This document shows positions 1-8,308 of a stretch of DNA of 64,000 nucleotides, in pieces. A program made the translations under genes and the position numbers. The notes beneath the pieces are model-generated. The model saw nothing but the letters and a program-made list of their open reading frames with translations. It did no database searches and was not told the DNA's origin. This stretch comes from Frankia casuarinae (GTDB lineage: Bacteria; Actinomycetota; Actinomycetes; Frankiales; Frankiaceae). How positions within the stretch are numbered: position 1 is the first letter of the stretch; each line of letters opens with the position of its first letter. Location: NCBI RefSeq assembly GCF_000013345.1, contig NC_007777.1:5208001-5272000 (forward strand). Direction: 5' to 3'.

Positions 1-568
1 ACCAATCGGCGACCAACACACTCGTTGGCACGAACGAGGTCGCCTGCGCGAGACGCTTCCCCACGCTGTCCCCGCGCCGGATCCGCGTCTCCACCAGAGC
101 GCCGCGGTATTCGAACCATCCCGCGACCGCGCGGATCGCCTCGGTGGCGTAGCCGCTGCGCCGGCAGCCGAGCGCGATCGACACCCCGACCACCACCCGC
201 CGGCCGTGGGTCTCCGCCGCGAGCAGGCCCACCGCCGCCGATCCTGGCTGGCGACCCGGCTGGCGACCCGGCTGGCGACGCAGCACCCAGGTCAGGACCA
301 TGTGGCCGGCGCTCGCCCGACGGCGTAGTTCGCGCCGCAGCGCCCCCGCCGGATCGTCGGGATCGGGCGCCCCCGCGGCAGGATCGGTCCCGACGATTCC
401 GCCGAAGGGGCCGGATCCGTCACCGGAGGCGCCACGCGTGCCTGATCGCGGGGGGATGACCGTGAACGCCAGCGAGGGCGCGAGCTCCTCGGCGACGTAT
501 CCCGCGTTCCAAATGGTGAGCGGGAGTGCGAGTAGTCGGGAGGTGGTGAGTGTAGGGCCCTCACCCAC
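1..568 (-). CDS. GNAT-family N-acetyltransferase, 3' end cut by window edge
   Basis: An uninterrupted minus-strand frame runs from a GTG at 568 off the left edge (189 codons seen). The N-terminus reads like the first strand of a GNAT domain (GPTLTTSRLLALPLTIWN). Near the edge, RRSGYATEAIRAV followed by SVGKRLAQATSF matches the usual acetyl-CoA-binding and C-terminal GNAT motifs, as in ribosomal-protein Ser/Ala acetyltransferases of the RimJ type. The GTG overlaps the stop of the upstream epimerase-like gene by eight bases (GTGGGTGA), which fixes the start and implies translational coupling. A 12-bp unit repeated three times (about 241-277) encodes GRQP repeats in a loop. The acceptor substrate cannot be read from the sequence. 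Confidence 0.7.
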   Translation of the reverse strand, partial: MGEGPTLTTSRLLALPLTIWNAGYVAEELAPSLAFTVIPPRSGTRGASGDGSGPFGGIVGTDPAAGAPDPDDPAGALRRELRRRASAGHMVLTWVLRRQPGRQPGRQPGSAAVGLLAAETHGRRVVVGVSIALGCRRSGYATEAIRAVAGWFEYRGALVETRIRRGDSVGKRLAQATSFVPTSVLVADW

Positions 569-1856
569 GACGGGACGGCTCCCGGACCCCGAGCAGACCC
601 CGTTCCCGGAGCCAGGACTCGGTGCGGTTCATGCCCTCGGGCAGCCGCACGACCGGCGACCATCCCGTCCGGGCCCGGATCTTCTCGATGGAGAGGCCCG
701 CGTCGCGGGTCAGGGCGCGCACGGTGAGCGGACCGAGGTCCACCCGGGCGCGGGGATCGACTCCGGCCACCAGACGGGCACCTACACCGCGGATCAGGCC
801 CGGTCCCCGCCGCGACGTCGCCGAGTTCACCGGAACGGCCGGGGCCGCCGGGGCCGCCGAGCCCGCTGGCCGCACCGAGGTCGTCGAGACCGCCGGGACC
901 GGGTGGGTGGGGAGGGGTGGCGTCTCGGCCGCGGAATCGTCCACACCTCGCCTTCGGTAACCCTCCGCGAACGAACAGACACGATCAATCGCGTCGACCG
1001 CTCCGAAGACCCTGGCCGGTACGGAGCGGGGCGCCGCGATCGCGAGCATCTGACAGTAAAAGGTGAAGAAGTCGGCGGCAGACACCGACTCCCCCCCGGT
1101 CACGTGCAGCACCTCACCGGCGACCGCCGACCGGTCCGCACCGGCGACGGTGGTCACCGCCGTGACCACGTCGTCGACATGCACGGGGCTGAGCACACCC
1201 CAGCCGCCGTCGACGAGGACGAACCGCCCGGCCCGCATCAGCAGCACCGGCCAGAGGGTCCAGCGACCGGCCCGGGGACCGTAGGCATCCCCGATCCGTA
1301 GGACGGTCGCGCCGAGTCCGTGCGCAGCGGCCGACCCGACCGCCTGTTCCGCGGCGGCCATGGCGTCGGCGCGGACGTCGCCGGTCAGTCCGATCGGCGT
1401 GGTCTCGTCCAATGATCGGCCGACGGCTCGCGCGGGCCTGCGGTCCCCGGTCCCGCCGGGGACCGGGCCACTCGTCCGGGCAAGCACGTCCACGCAGGAG
1501 AGATGGACGAAGCGGTCGACCCCGGCCCGACCCGCGGCGTCGAGCAACGCCGCCGTGGCGCCGAGGGTCACCCGCCGGATCTCGGCGTCGGACACCCGTA
1601 CCGGCGCTCCGGCTCGGCCGGGACGCACCGGGGTCAGTTCCGCGACGCCACCGGTCCCGATGGCGGCGGCATGGATCACCAGCTCCGTGCCGTAAAAGGC
1701 CTTCTCCCACTCACCGGGACGGCTGACGTCGGCCTGCATGACACCCGGCGCGCGCCGGATGTCGATGGCGACAACGTCGTCACCGCGCCGCCGCAGCGCG
1801 TGGGCCAGCGCTCCGCCGAGGAAGCCGGCCGCGCCGGTGACCACCGCCCGAACCAA
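561..1856 (-). CDS. NAD-dependent epimerase/3-beta-HSD-like protein lacking YxxxK
   Basis: 431 residues. A Rossmann fold starts at residue 2 with VVTGAAGFLGG, followed by an acidic strand end (VVAIDIRR), the HAAA motif and, later, VLRIGDAYGPRAGRW and SPVHVDDVV. These are hallmarks of extended SDR proteins related to 3-beta-hydroxysteroid dehydrogenases. Where relatives carry the catalytic Tyr-x-x-x-Lys just before an AAEQ helix, this protein reads RADAMAAAEQ, so Tyr and Lys appear replaced by Arg and Met. A proline/glycine-rich insert follows the central strand. I chose the TTG at 1856 because AGGAGGAG lies five bases upstream and the start leads directly into the Rossmann motif; an ATG 66 bases further up has no such support. 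Enzymatic activity is doubtful; a binding or regulatory role is possible. Confidence 0.75.
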   Translation of the reverse strand: MVRAVVTGAAGFLGGALAHALRRRGDDVVAIDIRRAPGVMQADVSRPGEWEKAFYGTELVIHAAAIGTGGVAELTPVRPGRAGAPVRVSDAEIRRVTLGATAALLDAAGRAGVDRFVHLSCVDVLARTSGPVPGGTGDRRPARAVGRSLDETTPIGLTGDVRADAMAAAEQAVGSAAAHGLGATVLRIGDAYGPRAGRWTLWPVLLMRAGRFVLVDGGWGVLSPVHVDDVVTAVTTVAGADRSAVAGEVLHVTGGESVSAADFFTFYCQMLAIAAPRSVPARVFGAVDAIDRVCSFAEGYRRRGVDDSAAETPPLPTHPVPAVSTTSVRPAGSAAPAAPAVPVNSATSRRGPGLIRGVGARLVAGVDPRARVDLGPLTVRALTRDAGLSIEKIRARTGWSPVVRLPEGMNRTESWLRERGLLGVREPSRRG

Positions 1857-2114
1857 GGTCGCTCCTCCTGCCAGGATCACCCTCGCCGACGGCGCTGCCG
1901 CGCGGCCCGCCGGCCCGTCCACCGGCTGGGTCCGCGGGTTTTACCACGCTTGCTGCCGTGCTCGCTGCCGTGCTCGCTGCCGTCGGCGACGACCCGACCC
2001 TACGGGATCGACTACTGATCAGGACCGGGACATCCCCGCGAGTCGGGAGGATCGAGGTCGGGTGCACCTCCCGGGATGCCACGGGCCGGTCGCGCCCGGC
2101 AGGTGGGCCGGCCC

Positions 2115-2909
2115 TCACGGCGTCCCGAAGTCCTGGGTCCAGTAGGTGCCGTACCTGCCGCCCGTCGCGTAGCCCACGCCGATCCGGGTCAGCGAGCAGG
2201 TGAGGATGTTCGATCGGTGCTCCGGGCTGTTCATCCATCCGCGCATCACCTCGGCCACGGTGCGCTGACCGGCGGCGATGTTCTCGGCGGCGATGGAGAA
2301 GGAGAAGCCGGCGGCGGCGATCCGGTCGAAGGGCGAGCGACCGTCCGGGCTGCCGTGGCCGAAATAGCCGACCGTGGCCATGTCGACGCTGTGTGCCTGG
2401 GCCGCGGCGGCCAACCGCAAGTCGACGATCAACGGAGGACAACCGGCCGCCCGGCGCTCGAAGTTGGTCGAGGTCGCGACCTGACCGACCAGGCTCATCC
2501 AGGAGGCCGGCAGGTACGGCGGGTGGGGGGATGCGACGGCCGGGGCCGACGCGGACGGAGCAGTCACCGGCGCGGCCAGGGCCAGAGCCGCCGCCCGCGC
2601 GGCGGCCAGCTGATCCGGACCGGCCAGGCGAGCGGTGGGCGGAGGCTCGGCCCCGGGTCCGGTCGGCGCACCCCGATCCGCGATCCGACCCGCGATCGAC
2701 GTGGGGGGGACCCCGGCCGCCACCCCGACCACGCCCCGATCCGGCTGCGTGCCGGCGCGGCCGGCCAGGCGGTCACCGTCACGCGGTGCCGAATGACCAC
2801 CCGCGAGCAGCACGACCGTCAGAACCGCGGTCAAGGCCCCTGCCGCGCTGCAGAGGACGGGGCCGGCGCGACGCCGTCCCGCATGGTGCCGCCCGTGCTG
2901 TCGAAGCAT
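2115..2909 (-). CDS. CAP/SCP-domain (YkwD-like) exported protein
   Basis: 264 residues. A short basic N-terminus (RQHGRHHAGRRR) precedes a hydrophobic segment (AAGALTAVLTVVLLAGG, about residues 24-40), so the protein is probably exported or anchored. An Ala/Pro-rich linker covers residues 45-135. The C-terminal CAP domain, about 115 residues, carries the family signature: HSVDMATVGYFGHGSPDG, AAENIAAGQ, GWMNSPEHRSNIL and GVGYATGGRYGTYWTQDF. Bacterial CAP proteins of this kind are secreted and of mostly unknown biochemical role. The ATG at 2909 has GAAGGA a few bases upstream; the frame extends 58 codons further up without coding character. It stands alone between two minus-strand genes. Confidence 0.85.
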   Translation of the reverse strand: MLRQHGRHHAGRRRAGPVLCSAAGALTAVLTVVLLAGGHSAPRDGDRLAGRAGTQPDRGVVGVAAGVPPTSIAGRIADRGAPTGPGAEPPPTARLAGPDQLAAARAAALALAAPVTAPSASAPAVASPHPPYLPASWMSLVGQVATSTNFERRAAGCPPLIVDLRLAAAAQAHSVDMATVGYFGHGSPDGRSPFDRIAAAGFSFSIAAENIAAGQRTVAEVMRGWMNSPEHRSNILTCSLTRIGVGYATGGRYGTYWTQDFGTP

Positions 2910-3143
2910 CGAATCCTTCGGTGGTCGGACCCCCGACCGCGTACCTGGATCGATCAAGGTTAGCCGGCCATAGCCAGAAATTGCCATAGGAAAGGGAATT
3001 GATCGTCCAATGTGATCTGGTCGTAACGTCGTGGAGACTACCGGTCCACGGATCTCCCGGCATGATCCGGCGCCGCGGGGCACTGACGGACAACATCCCT
3101 GCGCTCCTCGCCCGCCCCCTCGGCGCTCCTCGCCCGACGCGGA

Positions 3144-3743
3144 CTACCGCGGCCCCTGGTCGGGGAGCCGGCCCGATCGCCGGCGCAGCAGCTCGCCGGC
3201 GATCCCGGCGATGACGGAGATGACGATCACTACGAGCGCGATCCACACCGCCGCGTCCCGCAGCCCAGGAATGGCGGCCGCCGTATAGCCCAGAAGGATC
3301 AATCCGGTCCCCCAGACGAGCGCCCCGAGCACGACCGCGATCAGAAAGCGGGACCATGACATCGCCACGGTCCCGGCGAGTACCGGCGCGAACGTCCTCG
3401 CCCACGGCACGAAGCGGGCCGCGACCAGGGTGATCGGCCCGAACCGCCGGTAGAATTCCTCCGTACGGGCCAGCACCGTGGCGTGCCTGCGTTCCAGGTA
3501 CGGCCGGCCGAGACGATGCCCGGTGTAGTAGCCCGCCGCCGCCCCGACGGTGGCTGCCGCCGCGACCCCGATCGAGAGGACCGCGACGGACACGTTCGAC
3601 GCCGCGTCCGCCGCCATCAGCCCGGCCGCGAAGAGAATGGTGTCACCCGGAAGCCAGAACCCGATCAGGATCCCGCTCTCGACGAAGATGACCGCGAAGA
3701 GGACGACGTACAGCGTCATCCCGGACAGGCTGCCGACGTCCAC
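3144..3743 (-). CDS. DedA-family membrane protein
   Basis: 199 residues, the usual length for DedA proteins, a family of undecaprenyl-phosphate/phospholipid transporters. Family motifs are present: VESGILIGFWLPGDT (F/LPGDT re-entrant loop), GYYTGHRLGRPYLERR, and RFVPWARTFAPVLAGT with the essential basic residues. Four or so membrane segments are visible, at about residues 9-30, 43-65, 129-152 and 165-188. I prefer the GTG at 3743 over the ATG at 3719 because it gives the typical short hydrophilic N-terminus and because a CACACT hexamer lies exactly six bases upstream, as expected for a leaderless transcript. A start at 3719 would remove eight residues. Confidence 0.85.
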   Translation of the reverse strand: MDVGSLSGMTLYVVLFAVIFVESGILIGFWLPGDTILFAAGLMAADAASNVSVAVLSIGVAAAATVGAAAGYYTGHRLGRPYLERRHATVLARTEEFYRRFGPITLVAARFVPWARTFAPVLAGTVAMSWSRFLIAVVLGALVWGTGLILLGYTAAAIPGLRDAAVWIALVVIVISVIAGIAGELLRRRSGRLPDQGPR

Positions 3744-3749
3744 TCGACC

Positions 3750-3755
3750 AGTGTG
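3750..3755 (-). promoter_or_regulatory. candidate -10 element of dedA-like gene (leaderless)
   Basis: CACACT on the minus strand, six bases before the GTG at 3743. It departs from TAnnnT at the first position only. No Shine-Dalgarno sequence is visible, in line with a leaderless mRNA. Confidence 0.35.
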
Positions 3756-3976
3756 CCGGCCCCTGGTCGGCACCCGCCGACCAAGTCGGCGGGGACCACA
3801 TCGCGCGGATCCGCACCGCGCCGGCGACGTCAGCCGCATCCGACCCCGGGACGGGGCAAGGCGTCATACCCTTCGCCCATCAGGAGTCCACGGCGGGCTT
3901 CGGCCCGATCCGGCTGCCCTGCACCGCGGGTGCATGGCTGATCGGCGCCCCTACAGGTTCGTAAGGAGCCCCACCG

Positions 3977-5014
3977 ATGCCCATCGCCACGCCAGACGTA
4001 TATGCCGAGATGCTCGACCGGGCGAAGGCCCAGTCCTTCGCCTACCCCGCGATCAACGTGACCTCGTCGCAGTCCCTGAACGCCGCGCTGCGGGGCTTCA
4101 CCGAAGCCGGCAGTGACGGCATCGTGCAGGTGTCCACCGGCGGTGCCGAGTACCTGTCCGGCTCGACGGTGAAGAACATGGTCCTCGGCGCGGAGGCACT
4201 GGCCGAGTTCGCCCACCACGTCGCGAAGGCGTATCCGGTCAACATCGCCCTGCACACCGACCACTGCCCGGCCGACAAGCTTGACACCTACATCCGCCCC
4301 TTGATCGCGATCTCGAAGAATCGGGTGGCCCAGGGACGCGAGCCGCTCTTCCAGTCGCACATGTGGGACGGCTCGGCGGTCCCCCTCGAGGAGAACCTCA
4401 AGATCGCCGAAGAACTACTCGCGGACGCCGCCGCCGCGAAGATCGTTCTCGAGGTCGAGATCGGGGTCGTCGGCGGCGAGGAGGACGGCGTCGTCGGCGC
4501 GATCGACGAGAAGCTCTACACGACGCCGGAGGACATGTGGCGGACGGCCGAGGTGCTCGGCACCGGCGCGAAGGGGCGCTACCTGCTCGCCGCCACCTTC
4601 GGCAACGTGCACGGTGTGTACAAGCCCGGAAACGTCAAGCTACGCCCGACGATTCTGCACGAAGGACAGGAGTACGTCGCCAGGAAGCTCGGGCTGCCAG
4701 CCGGCGCGAAGCCGTTCAACCTCGTCTTTCACGGCGGTAGCGGGTCGGCTCTCACCGAAATCCGCGAGACCCTCGACTACGGGGTGGTCAAGATGAACGT
4801 GGACACGGACACCCAGTACGCATTCACCCGCCCCATCGTGGACCACGTGTTCAAAAACTATGACGGCGTTCTCAAGGTGGACGGTGAGGTCGGCGTGAAG
4901 AAGGCGTACGACCCGCGTACCTACGGAAAGCTCGCGGAGAGCAGCATGGCGGCCCGCGTCGCCCAGGCGTGTGAGGACCTCCGTTCCGCCGGCACCAGCC
5001 TCGGGCGGGCATAG
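3977..5014 (+). CDS. fbaA: fructose-bisphosphate aldolase, class II
   Basis: 345 residues, typical length. Catalyses reversible cleavage of fructose 1,6-bisphosphate to DHAP and glyceraldehyde 3-phosphate in central carbon metabolism, in the cytoplasm. Class II zinc enzyme motifs are intact: HTDHC (residues 94-98), LEVEIGVVGGEEDG (zinc ligand Glu), GNVHGVY, FHGGSGS and the C-terminal AFTRPIVDHV region. A clear AAGGAG lies nine bases before the ATG. The gene is monocistronic: it is followed by a perfect 30-bp palindrome that should terminate transcription. Confidence 0.97.
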   Translation: MPIATPDVYAEMLDRAKAQSFAYPAINVTSSQSLNAALRGFTEAGSDGIVQVSTGGAEYLSGSTVKNMVLGAEALAEFAHHVAKAYPVNIALHTDHCPADKLDTYIRPLIAISKNRVAQGREPLFQSHMWDGSAVPLEENLKIAEELLADAAAAKIVLEVEIGVVGGEEDGVVGAIDEKLYTTPEDMWRTAEVLGTGAKGRYLLAATFGNVHGVYKPGNVKLRPTILHEGQEYVARKLGLPAGAKPFNLVFHGGSGSALTEIRETLDYGVVKMNVDTDTQYAFTRPIVDHVFKNYDGVLKVDGEVGVKKAYDPRTYGKLAESSMAARVAQACEDLRSAGTSLGRA

Positions 5015-5065
5015 TCGGGCCCAGGAGCGCACGCCGGCTGGCGGGATCGGTTCGTCGGATACCGG

Positions 5066-5095
5066 CCGCTTGTCCGCCGGCCGGCGGACAAGCGG
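5066..5095. terminator. perfect 30-bp palindrome downstream of fbaA
   Basis: Two perfect 15-base arms with no spacer (left arm CCGCTTGTCCGCCGG), 51 bases after the fbaA stop. No T-run follows, as is usual in GC-rich actinobacteria. Most likely the fbaA transcription terminator; the symmetry would act in both directions. Confidence 0.7.
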
Positions 5096-5930
5096 ACAGA
5101 TAGCCGCCGGCCGCGAACGGGCAACCGAGCAACCGCCGCCGCTCGTCCGAGGACATTCTCCGGACCCCTCGGTCCGACCCTCTCCATCATTTCCGGCGGA
5201 CGGAACGACCGGCACGCGGCGGACATCCGACCCGCCCCGGTCCGATGCACGACCCGCCGATTTCCCGTACTATGCCGGCCCGCGCGGTCCCCCGGTCGCT
5301 CCGACGGCTGGGGGACCACTGTTTAGCGGGCGCGGCATCCCGCTCCTCGCGTAACGCCGCCCCCGCCGGCAACCAGCAGGTTTCGGCCAAATGAGCGGAC
5401 ACGCACCGGACCTTCGGTAACCGTTCACCTACCGCCCCACCCCCAGGGAACCCCTTCGCCCACTGTGGTGATCCGACGGGCGCTTTTCACAGTCGGTGTC
5501 CGATTGAATCCGCCGTGTGCAAAAATCACAACGCCGCAAGTTACCGCCCGATTTCCGTTGTTTTTCTCACAAAAACAGGCTTCAATGGACGAAGCGTAGT
5601 ATCAGGCCGATCACTCGCGTCGATCTCGTAGCAGGGCCGTCACGCCTTTGTCGACATGTCACGCATCTGGCCTGATGTGGGACTCTCCGCTCATCGTCGA
5701 CCATCGGCAAACAGGGTGATCGGCCGAGCACAAATGCCTCCGCACGCCGTACCGCCAGGTTGATGAGCGGGCGCGCACGCGCGATACCAGGCCGCCAGTT
5801 CCTACTCAAGCAGGCGCGCCGAGTGTGCTCTTTTTCACGCACCCTATTCAATGCTTGGCGACTCGCCGGGCGGCGTGGTTATGGTTTTCGCCGTGCCCGG
5901 CAACAACGTCGGGCATTCGTCGGGCGGCAC
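5096..5930. other. long intergenic region before first rpf
   Basis: No frame here has convincing coding character. GC content drops around 5490-5580 (runs such as GTTGTTTTTCTCACAAAAAC), which suits a promoter or protein-binding region. A TTGGCG (5855-5860) and TATGGT (5880-5885) pair, spaced 19 bases, sits just before the riboswitch and is a possible promoter for the rpf transcript. Confidence 0.4.
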
Positions 5931-6142
5931 GCCGAATCCTGCCCCTGGCCGACGATTTCTCGAACCGGGCGGCAGGAACGGGGGACCCATCTCCGAGTAT
6001 CGAAAGGATTCGATGCTCTCGGGGTGAAGCCATGTGCGACGACCACCCGGAAAGGTATTTCCGGTGCGGCTTCCGTCTCCAGGGATCCCTGGCACGGCCG
6101 GGCAGTTCCCAGCCCGAATCCGACAGCTCACCTCGCAGGCGT
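5931..6142 (+). ncRNA. c-di-AMP riboswitch (ydaO/yuaA type) of first rpf gene
   Basis: The conserved blocks of the ydaO aptamer occur in order: GCCGAATCCTGCC (5931), GGCAGGAACGGGGGACCCA (about 5970-5990), CTCGGGGTGAAGCCA (about 6019-6032), and CCCGAATCCGACAGCTCACC followed by GCAGGCG (about 6113-6142). It ends 18 bases before the rpf start codon. In Streptomyces the same element precedes rpfA and lowers its expression when c-di-AMP is high. A second copy precedes the next gene. Confidence 0.88.
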
Positions 6143-6160
6143 GGGGAAGGACCACAAGAC

Positions 6161-6838
6161 ATGTCCGACGCACGTATCAGTGGCCGACAATGCCGCGCCG
6201 GTACCCGCAGCCGGGCCCGGGCCCTCGTGGTCGCACCAGTACTCGCGGCGGCGGTGGGCGGCACCTTCGCGCTCAGCCAGCCGGCCGATGCGGCCACCAC
6301 CTGGACGGGCCTGCGGCAGTGCGAGTCCGGCGGTGACTACACGACCAACACCGGCAACGCGTACTACGGCGCTTACCAGTTCTCCGCCAGCACTTGGCAC
6401 AGCCTCGGCTACGGCGGTCTGCCGCACCAGGCTTCCCCGGCCGTCCAGGACGAGGCCGCGCTCAAGCTCGCCCGACGGTCCGGCTTCGGCCAGTGGCCGG
6501 CCTGTGGCCGCGGGATGGGCGCCGACCAGCTCGCGGGCGGCTCGTCGAGCTCCTCGGGCCAGGCCTCGCGCACGACGGAACGCCGCGAGCTGACGGTCAG
6601 CCCCATCTCCATGAGCACCCCCGTATTCACCCGTAACCTGACGACCGCACTGGCCAGGCAGGTACGTGACGACGTGCGGGCCTGGCAGGCCCGCGTCAAC
6701 CATCTGGGCTATCCGATCACGATCGACGGCCGCTACGGACCACGCTCCGCCGCAGTCGCCCGCGCCCTGCAGGCCGCCAAGGGACTCGCCGTCGACGGCA
6801 TCGTCGGCCCGGCGACCTGGCGGGCCACCTTCCGCTGA
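6161..6838 (+). CDS. resuscitation-promoting factor, lysozyme-like cell-wall hydrolase
   Basis: 225 residues. The N-terminus has Arg residues and a hydrophobic stretch ending in QPADAATTW, an export signal with probable cleavage after ADA. The Rpf/transglycosylase-like domain (about residues 47-122) starts with WTGLRQCESGGDYTTNTGN, containing the catalytic Glu of the CESGG motif, and continues with YYGAYQFSASTWHSLGYGG. The C-terminal 60 residues form a peptidoglycan-binding domain (VRAWQARVNHLGYPITIDG, VDGIVGPATW). It should cleave peptidoglycan outside the cell, as Rpf proteins do during spore germination or exit from dormancy. The ATG at 6161 is preceded by GGAAGG and directly follows the riboswitch. 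Confidence 0.93.
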   Translation: MSDARISGRQCRAGTRSRARALVVAPVLAAAVGGTFALSQPADAATTWTGLRQCESGGDYTTNTGNAYYGAYQFSASTWHSLGYGGLPHQASPAVQDEAALKLARRSGFGQWPACGRGMGADQLAGGSSSSSGQASRTTERRELTVSPISMSTPVFTRNLTTALARQVRDDVRAWQARVNHLGYPITIDGRYGPRSAAVARALQAAKGLAVDGIVGPATWRATFR

Positions 6839-6881
6839 TCCTCCCCATCAGCCCCATCAGCTCCATCAGCTGATCCATTCG

Positions 6882-6900
6882 CTCCGCCCCCGTGGCGGAG
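6882..6900 (+). terminator. hairpin after first rpf gene
   Basis: CTCCGCC and GGCGGAG form a 7-bp stem with a five-base loop, 43 bases after the stop codon. Just before it lies a short run of CATCAGC repeats. Probably terminates the first rpf message, keeping the two rpf genes as separate units. Confidence 0.5.
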
Positions 6901-7211
6901 GGACGACCGCCGCGGGAACCGGACATCCCACCCCGGCGACACCGGTCAGGGGATCTCACCTCGACGACGGGCTGGCCCGACCTGTCTCCGGACGATCTCC
7001 GGTTGACGGCCCGTACGGGCCGGCCCGTACAACCCACCACCAGCATCACCAGGACCGCACCCTGACCGGCCTCCGGCAGGGCCGATCTTCGGCAGAGCCG
7101 ATCTTCGGCAAGGCCGACGAGGAACAGCAGGACCAGCGAGCCACCTGCGGAACCTGTATGGAAGTGGCACGATTCGCGCGATCCTCACTGGTTACTCCGG
7201 ACCACCCCGGT

Positions 7212-7241
7212 TTGCGCTCCATGAGCGGTTCTCGCTAGAGT
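7212..7241 (+). promoter_or_regulatory. candidate promoter of second rpf gene
   Basis: TTGCGC (7212-7217) and TAGAGT (7236-7241) are separated by 18 bases and lie about 40 bases before the second riboswitch, the position expected for a housekeeping-type promoter. Confidence 0.35.
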
Positions 7242-7280
7242 GCCGCTCACTCGCCTCGTCGGCGAGGCCGCCCGGACGGA

Positions 7281-7488
7281 CGCCGAGTCCTGCCCCCGTA
7301 CGAGCGGCCGGAACGAACATCGACCGCAGCGGGCAGGAGTGGGGGACCCACATTTCGGGCGCCGCAAGCGGCGTCCTTGGGGTAAAGCCGGTGCGTCCCG
7401 GCCCATGGTGGAGAGCGGTTCCCACCCGGGGTCGGATCCTCCGGCCGGGCCATCCCAGCCCGCACCCGACAGCTCACCCCGCAGGCGA
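7281..7488 (+). ncRNA. c-di-AMP riboswitch (ydaO/yuaA type) of second rpf gene
   Basis: Same ordered blocks as the element at 5931: CGCCGAGTCCTGCC, GGCAGGAGTGGGGGACCCA, CTTGGGGTAAAGCCGG, and CCCGCACCCGACAGCTCACC with GCAGGCG. The variable stems between blocks differ clearly from the first copy, so the pair is not a recent duplication. It ends 15 bases before the ATG at 7504, which suggests control of ribosome access or early termination. Confidence 0.88.
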
Positions 7489-7503
7489 CGGGATTGGACT
7501 GAC

Positions 7504-8223
7504 ATGCCCTCTGGGCGTCGTGGCGGCAGACATCGAGCACCGCAGGCCCCATCGCCCGCCGGTCGCATCCTGCGCACCACCGGCGCGGTCACGGCCATCG
7601 TCGGCAGCGGCCTCGCGGTCACCGCGGCTCCGGCGGGCGCGGCCACCTCCGACGACTTCGCCAAGCTCCGCCAATGCGAGTCCGGCGGCAACTACGCGGT
7701 CAACACCGGCAACGGCTTCTCCGGTGCCTACCAGTTCGACGACCAGACCTGGCACGGGCTCGGGTACTCCGGCCGCCCGTACCAGGCATCGCCCGCCACG
7801 CAGGACGAGGCGGCCGCGAAGCTCTACAACCAGCGGGGCTGGCAGCCATGGCCGTCCTGCTCGGTCAAGATGGGCCTGACCAACAACGGCCCGGCCAGTG
7901 TCCCGGGCGGCTCCGGTGACGTCATCCAGCAGGCCATCACCCCGGTGGAACCCCCCATGACGCTGGACCGGGCCCGCCGGGAGATGGGGGACGGCTCGTT
8001 CAGGGGCACGGTCCTCGACGCGTCCCTCAGCGACGACGTTCGCCCGGACGCCTTCGTCTGGCAGGACAGGATGCGTCAGAAGGGCTTCGTACTCACCGTC
8101 GACGGCAAGTTCGGACCGCAGTCGCAGGGCATCGCCGCGCTGTACTCGTACCTCACCCGGGTGAGCGACGGTCAACCCGGGGTCGTCGGCCAGAATCTGT
8201 GGAACGTCAGCGTCAGGGCCTGA
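7504..8223 (+). CDS. resuscitation-promoting factor with divergent C-terminal domain
   Basis: 239 residues. A basic, Arg-rich N-terminus precedes a hydrophobic signal segment ending at APAGAATSDDF. The Rpf domain (about residues 48-121) has FAKLRQCESGGNYAVNTGN with the catalytic Glu, then FSGAYQFDDQTWHGLGYSG. The last 75 residues (VWQDRMRQKGFVLTVDGKF, FGPQSQGIAALYSYL) look like a peptidoglycan-binding fold but are more diverged than in the neighbouring Rpf and lack the usual VGPATW ending. Extracellular muralytic role expected. Tandem location and matching riboswitches indicate joint response to c-di-AMP. Confidence 0.92.
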   Translation: MPSGRRGGRHRAPQAPSPAGRILRTTGAVTAIVGSGLAVTAAPAGAATSDDFAKLRQCESGGNYAVNTGNGFSGAYQFDDQTWHGLGYSGRPYQASPATQDEAAAKLYNQRGWQPWPSCSVKMGLTNNGPASVPGGSGDVIQQAITPVEPPMTLDRARREMGDGSFRGTVLDASLSDDVRPDAFVWQDRMRQKGFVLTVDGKFGPQSQGIAALYSYLTRVSDGQPGVVGQNLWNVSVRA

Positions 8224-8296
8224 CCGACCGGTCACCGTGCGCGCAGGGCAAGCGCGTCCGGGGTGACCTCCATGACGTGTGCGGCCGGTCGTCGGG

Positions 8297-8302
8297 CAGG
8301 AT
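8297..8302 (+). promoter_or_regulatory. candidate -10 element of DUF3151 gene (leaderless)
   Basis: CAGGAT lies exactly six bases before the ATG at 8309, and no Shine-Dalgarno sequence is present. It matches TAnnnT except at position one. Confidence 0.4.
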
Positions 8303-8308
8303 GCACTC

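Noticed and set aside
300-1301. 333-codon plus-strand frame overlapping the epimerase-like gene
   Set aside because: It is the antisense shadow of two minus-strand genes with Rossmann and GNAT motifs; composition is Arg/Pro/Gly-rich and no domain is seen.
2940-3100. third c-di-AMP riboswitch upstream of the CAP-domain gene
   Set aside because: Checked because CAP and Rpf proteins are both secreted, but none of the conserved ydaO blocks occurs on either strand.
5015-5930. tRNA or other structured RNA between fbaA and rpf
   Set aside because: I found no cloverleaf with a T-loop GTTCRAnYC and matching acceptor stem; only a terminator palindrome and the riboswitch further on.
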